The notes under the pieces are model-generated. The model saw only the letters and a program-made list of their open reading frames with translations. It did no database searches and was not told the DNA's origin. 64,000 bases of DNA from Hofstenia miamia (Eukaryota > Xenacoelomorpha > Acoela), in assembly GCA_004352715.1 (NCBI GenBank), contig SCFE01000026.1, positions 2,354,116-2,418,115 on the forward strand, in the 5' to 3' direction. The position numbers were made by a program, and so were the translations under genes. Below are positions 12,135 through 24,300 of this stretch, one piece after another (position 1 is the stretch's first letter; each line of letters starts with the position of its first letter).

Positions 12135-14361
12135 TAGGGGTGTGCGATTAATCGAATCGAGAATCGAGAATCGAAATTTTTGCAACAATCGAAAATCGAT
12201 CGAACAAGCTTAAGTTACGCGTCGATTGTTCGATTAATAAATTTCACGCTGTTTGTAGGCATAGGTTGTCGTAGCCAATCAAATGAGAGATGCTGTGAAT
12301 TTGTTCATTACATTACTTTTATTCAGTCTTTTGTACATTTCAGTTGTTTGATATGAAAACGTCTCCGATATGGGAATTCTTCACTATTTTGGGTGGAGAA
12401 AAATGCAAGTGCAAATTCTGCTCCACAACAGTATCACGTCAGACGGGAAATACAAGCAACTCTATCGGTCACTTAAAAGCCAAACACCCGGACCAGTATG
12501 CACAATTTTTGGCCATGAAGAAACACAAGGAGGATGAGAAAGCCTGCGCTTCTGCAACTCAGCCTAAGCTAACGGGGTTTATCCCCGTTGTGCCAAAACC
12601 ACATCCACAATCAAAGGACAAGTATCCTCATGACTCTGCACGACATTTGGATTTGAACAAACAAGTAGCAATGATGCTCGCCGCTGATATGCGTCCATTT
12701 TCCATGGTGGACGACGTCGTTTTTAGAAGCCTGGTACAGAAGCTGGATCCACGTTACGACATGCCCACTCGCACAACATTTGCAAGATCAATCATTCCTG
12801 AGATCTTCAAAAATGAGAGAGTTAAGCTCTATAACATTATAAAAAAAGACTCTCCCATTGCGATGGGCTTTACCTCTGATATATGGACGTCAAAAGCAAA
12901 CAAGTCATTTATTTGTTTAACTGGCCACTATCTTACAAATGATTTTGTCCTGAAACGTAGTATTCTGGATATTCGTTACTTCCCGGAATGTCATACTGCC
13001 AATAACATTTTGATAAAACTGGATTCCATGACCGATTATTACGATATTGATTTCAAGGAAGTTCGGCCATTTTTTACTACCGACTCGGGTTCGAATTATG
13101 TTTGCGCGTTATCAAAGGTCAACGGTATTGTGACATCTACGTCTTGTTTTGCTCACGATTTGCATTTGGCCATCAATGAGGCGGTAGGCCGCGTTCCGAA
13201 AATGAATGAAATGCTTAACAATGGACGAAAAATTATCAAATTCTACAAGCAGAGCCCGAAAGCAACAGAAAATTTGCTAGCAAATGAAGAAAAACTGGGT
13301 TTCGTCACCACATTGAAACTTATTCAGGCGGTAGATACTCGTTGGAGTTCCGAATATGACAAGGAAGTTCGGTTGCAAAAACTAAAATCACCCTTGGCTA
13401 TATCCTTGGTTGAATCAAACGCAAGCGTATTTCGGAGTGCCACAGAATGGGAACTGAGCGTGAGCTATACAAATGTTCTTAAAGGGTTCTCAGACGTCCT
13501 TCGAAAAGAATGCGGTGATCTGTATGTAACTCTTTCCAACGTCATTCCTAATTTACACAACCTCAAAGCAAACGTTACGTCATATCTGGGTGATGGAACA
13601 GGATTCATATCATTATTCGCGAAATCTCTTTTGGCCTCCTTGGATAAACGATTCCCAAATGGCATGAAAAGCAGTCCAATTCATCTCTGCGCAATGGTTT
13701 TGAATCCAAAATACAAAGATGTACTTCTTTCTGAAGCTGAAACACATTATGCGATGCAGGAAGCCGAAAAGTATGTCGTTGCTGATGTGGAGTCACATGA
13801 AGTCACGTCGGAATCTTCTACTACTCAAGCCGCGTGGGAAACAACCCAAGATTTATGGCATGCATTTGAAAGCGCCAAAAAAGCCAAGTTGGAATCAAAA
13901 ACGCAGTCGCCCGAAAACCGCCCGTTTGTTGAAGAATGGAAGCTTTACATTACCGAACCTCCAGTGGACCGGAAGACTGACGAGTTAATTTGGTGGTATC
14001 AAAACAGCGCAAGATTTCCCATTATGTCTAAAGTTGCACAGGTTTTGTTGCCAATTCCAGCAACAGCGGTTACTTCAGAAAGGCTTTGGTCCGATGCAGG
14101 AAACATCGCTTCAGAAAGACGCATGTCACTGGGGGCAGCTGCTACTCAAATGTTGCTGTTCCTGAGAGGAAACTGCAAATGAATATTTTCGTGATAGACA
14201 ATTGTAATGTGCTTTTTATTTTGTTGTTTTTATTTTTATTCAATTAACGTTTTCGTCTGTTTTTGACTAATAATCGAAAATCGAATAGAAAATCGATCGA
14301 AAATTTAACAATCGAATCGATAATCGATCGAGTTAAAAATGTTAACAATCGCACAGCCCTA
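12135..14361 (+). mobile_element. Autonomous hAT transposon
   Basis: Ends are inverted repeats TAGGGGTGTGCGATT (12135) and, reverse-complemented, TAGGGCTGTGCGATT (ending 14361). Both subterminal regions (about 12145-12235 and 14270-14340) are packed with AATCGA/TCGATT repeats, as expected of transposase-binding sites. It encloses one long intact ORF. The flanking octamers CATACAGC and CATGCCTT match only partly, so the target duplication has decayed or was lost by rearrangement. Confidence 0.85.
12344..14182 (+). CDS. hAT family transposase with BED zinc finger, intact
   Basis: Cut-and-paste transposase of 612 residues with no internal stop. An N-terminal BED finger has the ligands C23, C26, H43 and H48 after the aromatic PIWEFF signature. 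The RNase H-like core carries D179 (in FTSDIW), D247 (in TTDSGSN), the C268-xx-H271 motif, W334 (in VDTRW) and a C-terminal acidic residue E579 (in TSER) inside the hAT dimerisation block that starts near DELIWWYQ. The start chosen is the first Met before the finger; Met4 is an alternative. The family is ZBED/Charlie-like. GC content is higher than its surroundings, consistent with recent arrival. Whether it is still active cannot be told from one copy. Confidence 0.9.
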   Translation: MFDMKTSPIWEFFTILGGEKCKCKFCSTTVSRQTGNTSNSIGHLKAKHPDQYAQFLAMKKHKEDEKACASATQPKLTGFIPVVPKPHPQSKDKYPHDSARHLDLNKQVAMMLAADMRPFSMVDDVVFRSLVQKLDPRYDMPTRTTFARSIIPEIFKNERVKLYNIIKKDSPIAMGFTSDIWTSKANKSFICLTGHYLTNDFVLKRSILDIRYFPECHTANNILIKLDSMTDYYDIDFKEVRPFFTTDSGSNYVCALSKVNGIVTSTSCFAHDLHLAINEAVGRVPKMNEMLNNGRKIIKFYKQSPKATENLLANEEKLGFVTTLKLIQAVDTRWSSEYDKEVRLQKLKSPLAISLVESNASVFRSATEWELSVSYTNVLKGFSDVLRKECGDLYVTLSNVIPNLHNLKANVTSYLGDGTGFISLFAKSLLASLDKRFPNGMKSSPIHLCAMVLNPKYKDVLLSEAETHYAMQEAEKYVVADVESHEVTSESSTTQAAWETTQDLWHAFESAKKAKLESKTQSPENRPFVEEWKLYITEPPVDRKTDELIWWYQNSARFPIMSKVAQVLLPIPATAVTSERLWSDAGNIASERRMSLGAAATQMLLFLRGNCK

Positions 14362-14944
14362 CATGCCTTCCATGTCTCAACTACGGTCATTGAATAATTA
14401 TTTGTTGTTATTGTTGCTCAAGCACCATAATTCTCAAAATCATTTGATGTACAATAGGTCTATTCCATATATCTATGCATCTATATTTTGTTCAACACTA
14501 ACCTTCATGTAGAAATTACAACACAGTACGTAAAATGTTAAACTAAGCCCAAAAATTCATTGTTTCATCTATTTATTTTAAAGAGTTCCATTTCTTCTGA
14601 TATTGCATTCATGCAAATATATTACATTGTACTGTAACCTAATTTGGTAAGTCCAGAAGACTAATTAATGTAATTTACTTATTTGGCAACGTCCTACAAG
14701 CAGTGCAATGTAGTCCCACTGAATTTATTTTCATACTGTTTGATGTGTTGACAATTATTGTTAAGAGGTTTGATGAACGATTGTAAGTGAATTGACAAAA
14801 CTTGTTGATAAATCTACTGTAAACGGCACTTAATTGACTTCATAGTTGCAAAATTAAACTTCTCAGTAATGTCCACAAAAGAAAATTGGTTTTTGACGTA
14901 AACTTCATTGCTTGTAGTTTTGACATTTTAAGCATCCATATATA
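14362..14944. other. Intergenic, nothing recognised
   Basis: AT-rich sequence between the hAT element and the duplicated transposase fragment. No coding, repeat or RNA signal stands out. Confidence 0.5.
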
Positions 14945-15387
14945 ATGAGCGTTCTTAAAGGGTTCTCAGACGTCCTTCGAAAAGAATGCGGTGATCTGTA
15001 TGTAACTCTTTCCAACGTCATTCCTAATTTACACAACCTCAAAGCAAACGTTACGTCATATTTGGGTGATGGAACAGGATTCATATCATTATTTGCGAAA
15101 TCTCTTTTGGCCTCCTTGGATAAACGATTCCCAAATGGCAAGAAAAGCAGTCCAATTCATCTCTGCGCAATGGTTTTGAATCCAAAATACAAAGATGTAC
15201 TTCTTTCTGAAGCTGAAACACATTATGCGATGCAGGAAGCCGAAAAGTATGTCGTTGCTGATGTGGAGTCACATGAAGTCACGTCGGAATCTTCTACTAC
15301 TCAAGCCGCGTGGGAAACAACCCAAGATTTATGGCATGCATTTGAAAGCGCCAAAAAAGCCAAGTTGGAATCAAAAACGCAGTCGCC
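14945..15387 (+). pseudogene. Internal fragment of the same hAT transposase
   Basis: This 443-bp piece matches transposase positions from about 13468 to 13909 almost base for base, with a few differences (for example Met to Lys at the PNGMK site). It starts ATGAGCGTTCTTAAAG and stops at a single N (15388), and the same 16 bases appear again right after the N. There are no hAT ends. It may be a genuine internal-fragment insertion flanked by a 16-bp direct repeat, or an assembly path that ran into another copy and out again. I favour an assembly artefact or unresolved allele. Confidence 0.75.
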
Positions 15388-15388
15388 N

Positions 15389-16185
15389 ATGAGCGTTCTT
15401 AAAGTTTTCTTGTTGTTAAGCTATTTTAGTAAAATAACATTTAGCTACAGTTATAACGGATTTAGGATAAGGGCACCTACAAACTAACTGGCCTATTTTT
15501 ATAGGCACGGGTATTGGCCCTACCCTAGTTTAAAAATCAAACTTACCATTATTTAAAATTTAGAATATTAACTTTTATAACATTTAATAAATTTAAAGGA
15601 AATTATTTGTAAAATGCTGACGATGGCTTCGTAAACTGAAAATATTTATTTGCATGTTTACATTATATCTATTCAATATTATTAGTTCAAGTCATTAGAG
15701 CGCAGCAGAAGATATTCACTAAAGGTTGTATTCATGCACTTTATAAATGAATGGATTATATTGCTTTTGAACATGCTTACATTTTGTCCTTTCTTTCACC
15801 ACATTACCCTGACTCTTGTATTAATAAATTATTTTGTAATAAAATGATTACCCATTAGTAAATTCTTACATTCAATTTAGCTCCCGCCCTTTGCAGATAA
15901 ATTAAACGTTATAAAATGTACTAGTATATTCATATTTTAGTTCATCAACATTTTTGTGTCATTTATAATGAGAAAATGTCTTAGGTAAAACATTTCATTG
16001 TATGTATTTGTGTTAATGATTGCGTATTTTGTGAATTGTCGCTATTTATCTAAACAAAGAATATCATATCTTATCTTACTGCTAGATTTTTCCAGGTTTC
16101 ATTAATAAAATAAGATAAAACAACGTTTTAATTACTTAGAAATATACTACACGAATTCTAGGAAATTCATTGGTGCAATCAACTA
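15389..16185. other. Intergenic, nothing recognised
   Basis: AT-rich and without coding signal. A short run of KTIT-like LINE debris is not supported. Confidence 0.4.
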
Positions 16186-16707
16186 TTAATTATTGTAATT
16201 GTATAAATAATCACTTTGTTTGTTTTTAGTTTCTTGACTTTGTAGTAAGTCTTCTAGTTTTTCTTTTATAATTCTATCGCCTATATATGCTGGATATTCA
16301 TTACGCTTTAATATATCTTTGATCTTAATGATTGATTTATGAATTTCTTCGTAATTGTGATCAATCATGAAATGTCGATGTATCAGACCTTTGATCATGG
16401 ATTTTTTGTATGCAAAGGGTACGTTTGAATTGTAGTTAATTACTAAATTTGTATCAGTTGGTTTACTGTAGTATGATGACGTAAATTTGTTCTTTATTCT
16501 TTCAATGTTAATATTGAGAAATGGTAGTCTTTTGTTGTTTTCTTCTTCGATGGTGAATTGAATTGCAGAATCTAAAGAATTCAAGGAAGGAAGTAAGTCT
16601 TTAACATTATATTCTGATATAACTAGTATATCATCAACATATCGAGCATAGTAATGAAATTTATTTATTATTTTGGCAACATTCATTTTTTGTTCAAATT
16701 TTGACAT
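16186..16707 (-). pseudogene. Penelope-like element reverse transcriptase, C-terminal part
   Basis: 173 codons open on the minus strand. YVDD (residues 23-26, inside YYARYVDDILVI) is the reverse transcriptase active site. It is followed by LPFLNINIER, then SYYSKPTDTN and KKSMIKGLIHR. This FLN-I...KPT-T...K order is characteristic of Penelope-like retroelements rather than LINEs or LTR elements. The fingers and palm before YVDD and any GIY-YIG endonuclease after the domain are absent, so it is a truncated copy. It lies between the hAT debris and the PSMG3-like gene. Confidence 0.7.
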
Positions 16708-16882
16708 ATAAATATTAATTATTGTGTTAATAAAGAATTAATAGTTCATTTCATAGGATTTGTGAGAAATTACGTCAAGATCATCTGTTTATGTTGATTG
16801 AAACTGCAAGCATTTGAAAATCATATATTTCTTTTTTTAAAGCTACTAAAAGTTTTATATTACACACTACAATTAGAAATAA

Positions 16883-17239
16883 TTAAACAAAACATTTATC
16901 TTTAAGAAACTTTTCTATATGAGATTGGCATTCAGTGACTACTGTTTTGGATGGTTGTAAGAGAGCTAACGTAATGATCAATCGACATTTTATTGATGCA
17001 ATACTATAGATTGCTTTTGCAATTAACCGCGCAGAGACTAATGTTTCTGGTTTATCTTCTCCAATTAATATTGTGCATTCAGGATCAGCATTATCTATTG
17101 GAGGATCTGTTTTGATTACTGCGCCAAATCCTCCGGTAGCAGAGATAAATACTATTGCAGCGTCGGCATATTTTGCAAATAAAAAGGAAATATCTTCATT
17201 TGAAGAATCCAAATGGAAATTAGATTGGTATTCGATCAT
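16883..17239 (-). CDS. PSMG3: Proteasome assembly chaperone 3 (PSMG3-like)
   Basis: 118 residues in one exon, close to the roughly 120 of animal PSMG3. PSMG3 pairs with PSMG4 and helps assemble the alpha ring of the 20S proteasome in the cytosol. The pattern fits the family: a hydrophobic strand ADAAIVFISA then GGFGAVI, a DPP turn, then the signature ILIGEDKPETLVSARLIAKA, matching the LLG-x-D-x-P-x-x-x-x-A-x-x-L segment, and a closing helix. The start is the first Met. A perfect-looking splice acceptor (TTTCAG) lies only 5 bases before it, suggesting either a 5'-UTR exon or spliced-leader trans-splicing. The call rests on motif pattern, not an alignment score. Confidence 0.6.
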   Translation of the reverse strand: MIEYQSNFHLDSSNEDISFLFAKYADAAIVFISATGGFGAVIKTDPPIDNADPECTILIGEDKPETLVSARLIAKAIYSIASIKCRLIITLALLQPSKTVVTECQSHIEKFLKDKCFV

Positions 17240-17266
17240 TAAATCTGAAATTAATACTAAACATTA

Positions 17267-18055
17267 AATTCCGCTATTGCAGTGTTATTTATTAATTAAT
17301 AGTAACTAATAACTAAGGCTGATATTTTTTGGATGTAAAAATGTAAAACTTGAACTTCAAAATTTGAATTTTTGTGCCCCAAAAATTACAATTTGATCTT
17401 ACCATTTTAATTTCATCTTTAAAAATAGTATACAGTAAGAATAAATCTATATTCGCAAAATATTTTATTAAATTATTGTCGTGATAGCTACTCTAAAAGT
17501 TTTAATCAATTTTAAAAAACCATGTCAAAGAACATTACAACCTTGTGCTATGGCGTTTGAATTTCTTGTCGTTGCATGTTCGCTGAGACCACAAAATTTA
17601 ATAGTAGGTGAAAACTCATTTCAACACTTGGACTGCCGGATTGACATTTTCGTGAAAAGGAGTTAGTTTGTTACTTATCTCTCATTTGAATAAGATTTCC
17701 ACATTTTCAGCAAGCAGGAATTAAAAGCATCTCTAGTGATTGAATGATATAATTTGTCACCTCTATGCCTGATAATCATTCGAATTGGAGTGATCTGACA
17801 GCACTTTTTTGCACTAAATCTAGAGTTCAAGACAGTTTTTTCTCCACCACACACAAATGATTCATAGGTTATAGCGGACAGCAACAAAGTGGAATATAAT
17901 AACTTTAACTCAGCAGCAGAAAAGCGGAGATGTTTTAATTTTCGGAGAACGTATAGAATAGATATGGAATTTTTACATGTCTTGTTAATATACGTGAGCT
18001 GAAGCCAAAAGATTAATCTATAATGAATTCAAGAATCTTGAGAGGACTGATTCTA
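17267..18055. other. Intergenic, nothing firm
   Basis: AT-rich. A weak open stretch at 17481-17666 (+) has no recognisable motif. Confidence 0.4.
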
Positions 18056-18660
18056 GGAATTGTTGAAAAGACTATTGGGCAACTTTGACATTTTGACTTC
18101 ATTAATAGTTCCTGTGATTTGCTTTCGCAACAAAAACTCATTTTGTTGACACAATTCCATGAGTTTTCTCAGTCCATCTTTACTGTCTTTAGGGGTGCTA
18201 AAATGAAAGTTCACACTGGCAAATTTGGGACCGTCAACAGATCCTTGTGGGACTCCATGATTAGTTAATAATATTCCAGATCACCGAAGGTTGGACACCC
18301 AGTTAATAATATATGGGTTCATAACTCGTACTATTGCGAGCATTTATGTAATAATGGGGTACTCGGTCAATTGCCTTTGAGAAATCGATTTCCATGAGTC
18401 GCAAATAATTAGATATATTTCAATAGTATTCATTTTGCAGAATGATGACAGAATCTTCAGTGGTGCCAATTTTCTAAAACTAATAAGTTGGTAGTCAGGT
18501 GTTGTGAGATGAGGTGATGTATTTCCGATGTATAAGACGTTCGAAAATACGTTACGTTGTCCATAGATATTGGCTTAAAATTTTTTGGTATGGGATGAAT
18601 ATTGCACTTCTTGTATAGATTGGGAAACTTGATTTTTAATGGAACTATTAAAAACACGCT
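18056..18660 (-). pseudogene. Decayed non-LTR retrotransposon reverse transcriptase
   Basis: Read on the minus strand across several frames, the order of reverse transcriptase motifs is clear: YKKCNIHPIPK (about 18590), then DFSKAIDRVPH (about 18380), then GVPQGSVDGPKFAS (about 18240), then a trailing segment to about 18060. Multiple stops and frameshifts break it. It resembles the jockey/CR1/RTE group. The YxDD motif is not found, so the copy is internally truncated as well. It lies between the PSMG3-like and pICln genes and may have widened an originally shorter spacer. Confidence 0.65.
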
Positions 18661-19378
18661 TATAAAACCTCAATAAGGGTGGCACTAACTTTACTTTTAT
18701 TTTTGTTTAGTGCCATTGTGGTAGTAAAGTCCTAAATTATTTTTTATCATTATTATGAGTATCGCCTATTCTGAAGCAAAAAAATAATATCACGAAGCAA
18801 ACAGGCAAACTATAAAAAATCTAAATTTACAATGTCTTTGATTTACTCCAAAAAAAATTGGTTAACTGTCATTAGATATATTGCTGAACTTTCATAACAG
18901 AACATTTACTTTAATTCTATTGATAATAATATAATCTAGGTTTGCCAAAACGAACTTAGAAAACGTCCAACTAATTAACGACCTCTACTTAATAAAGTTG
19001 AGAAATTAAATACCTTTAGGATAATTCCACTATCAACAGAATTTGCCCAAAAATTAAAATTTAAAAAGAAAAAAGACAAGCCAATCCCAATTAGATAAGT
19101 TTTTTAGACAGAAATGTGATTAATATTAGTAAATAATTTCACCCTTAATGTAAATAGCTCTTTTCATGTTAAAGTGCGCAAAAACCAAACTATTTCAACA
19201 AATGCGTTTCAGCATGCATGTCAACCATGACTTGAGCTTAGTACTGCAGTTAGTAAAAAAAATCAGATAGTAAGATATGTCAGCATTTCAACTGACAAAT
19301 CAACAGATTTAATAGAGTTCTACTAAAAAACAATTAAAAATTCTTAGAAAATTTTCTTGTAAAACACAAATTATCTTC

Positions 19379-21308
19379 CTATTCATGCATTATTTCGTCT
19401 TCACTGCCATCATCGTTTTGGAAATCTAAAGAAAAGGTACATGTTAAACAAGCAAAGTATCAGATCAATATATAAGGACATGGATCACTAAAATGCTCCC
19501 CAAAATAAGTAAAACCTAAATTTTTTAATGCCCAGTTGAAGAGTAAGGATTCATTTTTTGTAAATCTAAATACATGTTCAGATTTTGTGATCCAAACAAT
19601 GGCTAAACAAAAGTTTTCAGCACTCGGGCGTATACAGTATGGAAGAAAATCACGCATTTTAAATGTTGCACCAAAAAATGTCATCATGCGTCCGAATTTT
19701 ATAATACATTAACTTCGCAAACCGATTACCCAATTTCAAAAAAATTATTTTCAAAATGATCAGTTTCAAAAATTCTACACGTATCTTTGATTGACGAAGT
19801 TTCAAGAACATGGGTTCCTGAACAGCATGAAATATAGTGGAACACATATACCTAAAATTTAAACCTGTAATTTACGAATTTTTGTTAAGAAGATTAATAC
19901 AACAGCGCACAGTAGCCTTATGACAATCTATATTTTTTTGAAAATGCTTTCCATTTTCAATTTTTCCTAAAAATGTATACCTAGGTCCAAAGTCCATGGA
20001 CTAGATAATTACCTTTTACTTTAATAGTTACTAAGCATATAATTAAAATTATATACAATGACCACAATAGAAAAACGTTTTCCATCTACAGCACAGCACA
20101 CGCCCGGCCATTGACGCCAAACATGACGCATAAAGCCGTCGACGTACGTAAGACTACAGACTAAACACCACTAGTCTGTGTTCACCTTTGCAGCTCAGGT
20201 GGCAGTTCTTGATGGATATCTAGCTAAACCTTCTTTTATCACTTGTTGGGCTTTAATGGAATTTCTATTGGCAGTTGAACGCATTTTTACCCATGGATCA
20301 GTTATTCCAAGTAAAGCTGAGCTTTTGCAGGATCATCTCACATGTCATAAATAAATCTGTATAATAACTTCTTTGAATTTTTTAAAAGAAACAAAGTAAC
20401 CAAATAACGACTCTGAAAACCCAAGACTGCCTCATTTATCCAAAGACAGTTTCAAAGACATCATCAAATACAATAATCATGTGGTTTCGTCAAATAATTG
20501 GATATTATTCTAAATTGCGATTTCGTGCTGGTAGATGGAATGGGAGTACAAATTGCAATACACTGAAGTCTTGATAACGACGAGTTCCATTAAAAATTTT
20601 ACATCTGGGGCTTTTGACGTGTGGAAAAAGCCTGATGAAGTGAAACTAAGAGTTTCAAATATGGTTGCTAATGATATAGTGGATCCAATGCCATATCGTC
20701 AACGATACAATTACACTGCGACAACTCAAGATGAGATTACTCATGAGGTTGAAGTAATAAACTAACACACTCTTTAATGCATTGGATCTCAAACTACATT
20801 TAAAATCAGTGTCATGGTTTACTGATCGAAAACCGCAGATTGAACTTTCACAAAACATTCCAAAAAATGGGCATTACAAAATTAGTGATCGGTGAAAAGG
20901 TTAAGATTGCTAAAACCATATTTGCGGTCAGAGATTCCCAATGACCGGTGAAAGTGGATTTAGTTGAGTTGCTCTTTGAATAAATGGTTAAGTTACGTAT
21001 TTTTGAAGATATGATAAAATCCCATAATGCTCGTAATTTGGGGTGAGTACTGAATCGAAAAAGAATCCACTGGGATACAGTGTTTTTTCGCGATACTTCC
21101 TTCCTAAGAAGTAAAAACCCATGATGACAAACTTTTTTATTAAAAATACTGCAAGAGCTCAGTTGTTAAAATCATGGGCGACTTGATGGTGTAGACAAGT
21201 AAGTTATAGAAAACTTTACTACCCTTGGAATGGAGGAGAAAATGTAATAAACTTGACTTGTTTTTATTTTTTTTGCTGTGTATGCCTTCAGCGGCTAAAT
21301 AAAGTCCT

Positions 21309-21339
<31 letters not shown>

Positions 21340-24300
21340 AACTTTGCATTCACAAATTGTTGGAATTGGAAATATGTGACAGTAAAATATATGTAGTGCT
21401 TCAGGTTTACTTTTAGAACATATCTTAAACATACTGGTTAATTAAAAAACTTGCATGAAAATACCAGTGTATATAAACAAAATGATCAATATAAAAGTTA
21501 AATTTATTTAGAATTTACAAATTGAAAATTTGAAAACGACAATTACCTCCATAGTCATTGGCATTGAACATTAAATTGTCGTATTCGAAACGAGGCTCTA
21601 AATAGACCACATTGAAATGAGTTATGAAACTTCACTAATTCAGGATAAATATAATCCAACCAGTTTACATCAAACAACTTCAAAGTCTATGTTATTTAAA
21701 TTATCATACAAGCTATCATTCTTACTTTATACTATTAGGGCAAAAAATCCCCCAATTAGCAATGAATTTATGAATACTTAAGTTTCTTGGTAGACAAATT
21801 TATATGTTTTCAAGATGATAAATATCTTAGTATGGTGGAGAAGAAAGCTGATGTTTTGAGATATTCCTTAGATATACAGCAATCTGGTTTTATAGCAATT
21901 AAAGAATTAATAATTGGCACTATATTATCCTCAAATCTCACTAGAGTTAAAGGCTTTTGGTTGGCCAAATCCTAGCACTACAGACACTAATTAAACTACT
22001 TTATCATTCGATGAAAAGACCCAATTTAATAGCTATGATAAGGTTTTTGTACATAAAACTACCGCATTGTGTTATTTGACAAAACCAAGAGTTTTTTTCA
22101 GAATTATGATAGACTGACCAGAGTGGTAAATGGAACGATGAGAAACCGGATCAGCTTGGGTCACTGTTTTGAGCTAAATCAAATGAGTCTGGTCGGGTTA
22201 CTCTTTTTTATGATTGAGTCGAATGAGTTACGTTAAATTAAAACTATGAGTCAAACTGATTTTTGCAGAAATCGTAAACTATAGTAGTTTAAATAATATT
22301 GAATACTGGTATGCAATTGTGAGTTATGATCAACCAAAATGATGCCAATTGGTACTGCGGTGGCATAGAAAAACAATTAAAATGCGTAAAGTGTATATTT
22401 CACGTAAAATGTGTTTGCTATTAAACCATCCAAAACGGTTTTGGATGCTTCCCCTTTACAAAACAAAGAAATAGATTATTATTCGAAGCTGTTGAGAAAC
22501 TCGTGTTTCTGAAGATCAATGGAGCATTTAGTTAAAATTAATTTGTTCTCATCTTGTATTTCAAGGTTTGATCAAGTCAGAATGTTAACAATTTTATATG
22601 GGTTGGGTCAGGTAGGGTCTAATCTACGGATCGATTTACAACTTTGAGGCTGGCGCATCTCAATTTGCACTGGGAGTTGCTAAAATTTTTACGAATACCC
22701 CAAGTTAATTTCCGATGCCCACACCCAAAGTTTACGAATGCTCACACTTTTATGAAAAAGAAATTATGGTCCTTACGGCAACAGTTTTTATGGGAGATTA
22801 CAAATCCCAGGCAAACTCTATGTCAATTGCTAAATTAAAGACTATGCAATATTCATTTTTCAATTATCGTTAGCACTTAATCTTTTAGTTTTTGTTAAAA
22901 ATATTCCAATTAGATTGTTGCCATTTCAGGACAATCGTGCAGATGCACCATCAAGATGCATAAATAAACTTTCTAACTTTCCAGTTGTTATCTATACACT
23001 TTTCATGATTGTTACTCAGGAAGAAGAGAAAAAATTTCTTTTAAATGTTTGCTTTGTTGTATGCCTCTCTTTCGTTTATGTCTACTACAACTCGTTCGAA
23101 GACTACTAAGATCAAATCTAATACTGTTAAGAAAGCCAAAAGGTAGGCTCGAAAAAAGTTGCTGGCACAAATTACTATCTTCGGCTACTGGGAAAAAGAA
23201 TGGCATTATATCAATCATTTTAATAATGAAGAAAATACTCTATCTTAAATAAAATATTAATGATAGCTTGAAATTTTCAATTTCACTCTTCAAAACTGAT
23301 GCATTCACAGCGTCGTAATATCCAAGGTAGTAGACAAATGAATAGATAAGTCAACGGCCAACACACAAGCTTTGAATTAATTGATTAATACAGATTCTCT
23401 ACCTAAATCTATCTTAGTTTAAGGATATGCATAATGAATTTTTCACAAGTCATGTTATTGTCAATATCACAAGGTCTCTTGTGTACTTATTAAGGATATA
23501 TATAATTTACTCATTTGTCACAGTCATGTACAAGTCGTTGGAACATTTTAAAATAATTTTGACTCATTTTATATCTAAATCTAACAAAATGAATTGTGCA
23601 GATTATAGAATCTAAGCAACATATAAGTTAGTGATACTTCAATTGGACAGACAATGATTTCAGACACCACAGTAATACATTACAAAGATTGAACTTACTT
23701 TCCTACTTCAAAAAAAATCTATAAAATAAATTACCATCTTCATCTGACGTATTGAGGGTATCATTTTCGTTGCAATAGTTTTCAAAGACATCACTAAGCA
23801 CTTCTGCCATTCTCTCTAAACAATGTGATTACTATGGAAACACGTTGAATAATGCTAACCATAGTGTTCACTTGTCTCAAATGTGATTTCTGTATCATTT
23901 CCAAGTTCATCTTCACCATCGGAAGCTTCATCTAAATTTAGTTGAACTTCGTTATGTTTTAAAAAAAATAAAATTATTCCTTAACGCTTTGAGGCTTGGT
24001 AATTCACAGTTTATTTGTAGTTTGCATGATTAATTTTATAGTGACAAGTTAATATATAGTATGTATAAAGTTTCAGGCAAATTGCTAATTGCTCCTCAAA
24101 ATTTAGGTCTTTTCTAATTGAACATGATATTCCTGTATGATCAACTAATCATTAATTTGGAGATGAATATAATTAAACGAATCATGTAGTTAAAAAGGAC
24201 GTCTGCCAATTAATATGTATGAAAAATATTATATTGGTCTTAGTTTCTTGTCATCCAATTTTTGGAAATCATTAATGGATTGTTAAGGCCTACAGGTACA

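Noticed and set aside
13465-13988. Short open frames on both strands inside the hAT transposase
   Set aside because: They are in other frames of an intact, well-supported transposase, and the same shadows recur in the second fragment (14905-15392).
20535-20765. 76-codon plus-strand frame
   Set aside because: No recognisable motif and no conserved context; left out of the gene list.
23078-23143. First exon of a Lys/Thr-rich protein (MSTTTRSKTTKIKSNTVKKA)
   Set aside because: There is a donor-like AG/GTAGGC after it, but no partner exon or homologue was recognised; low complexity.
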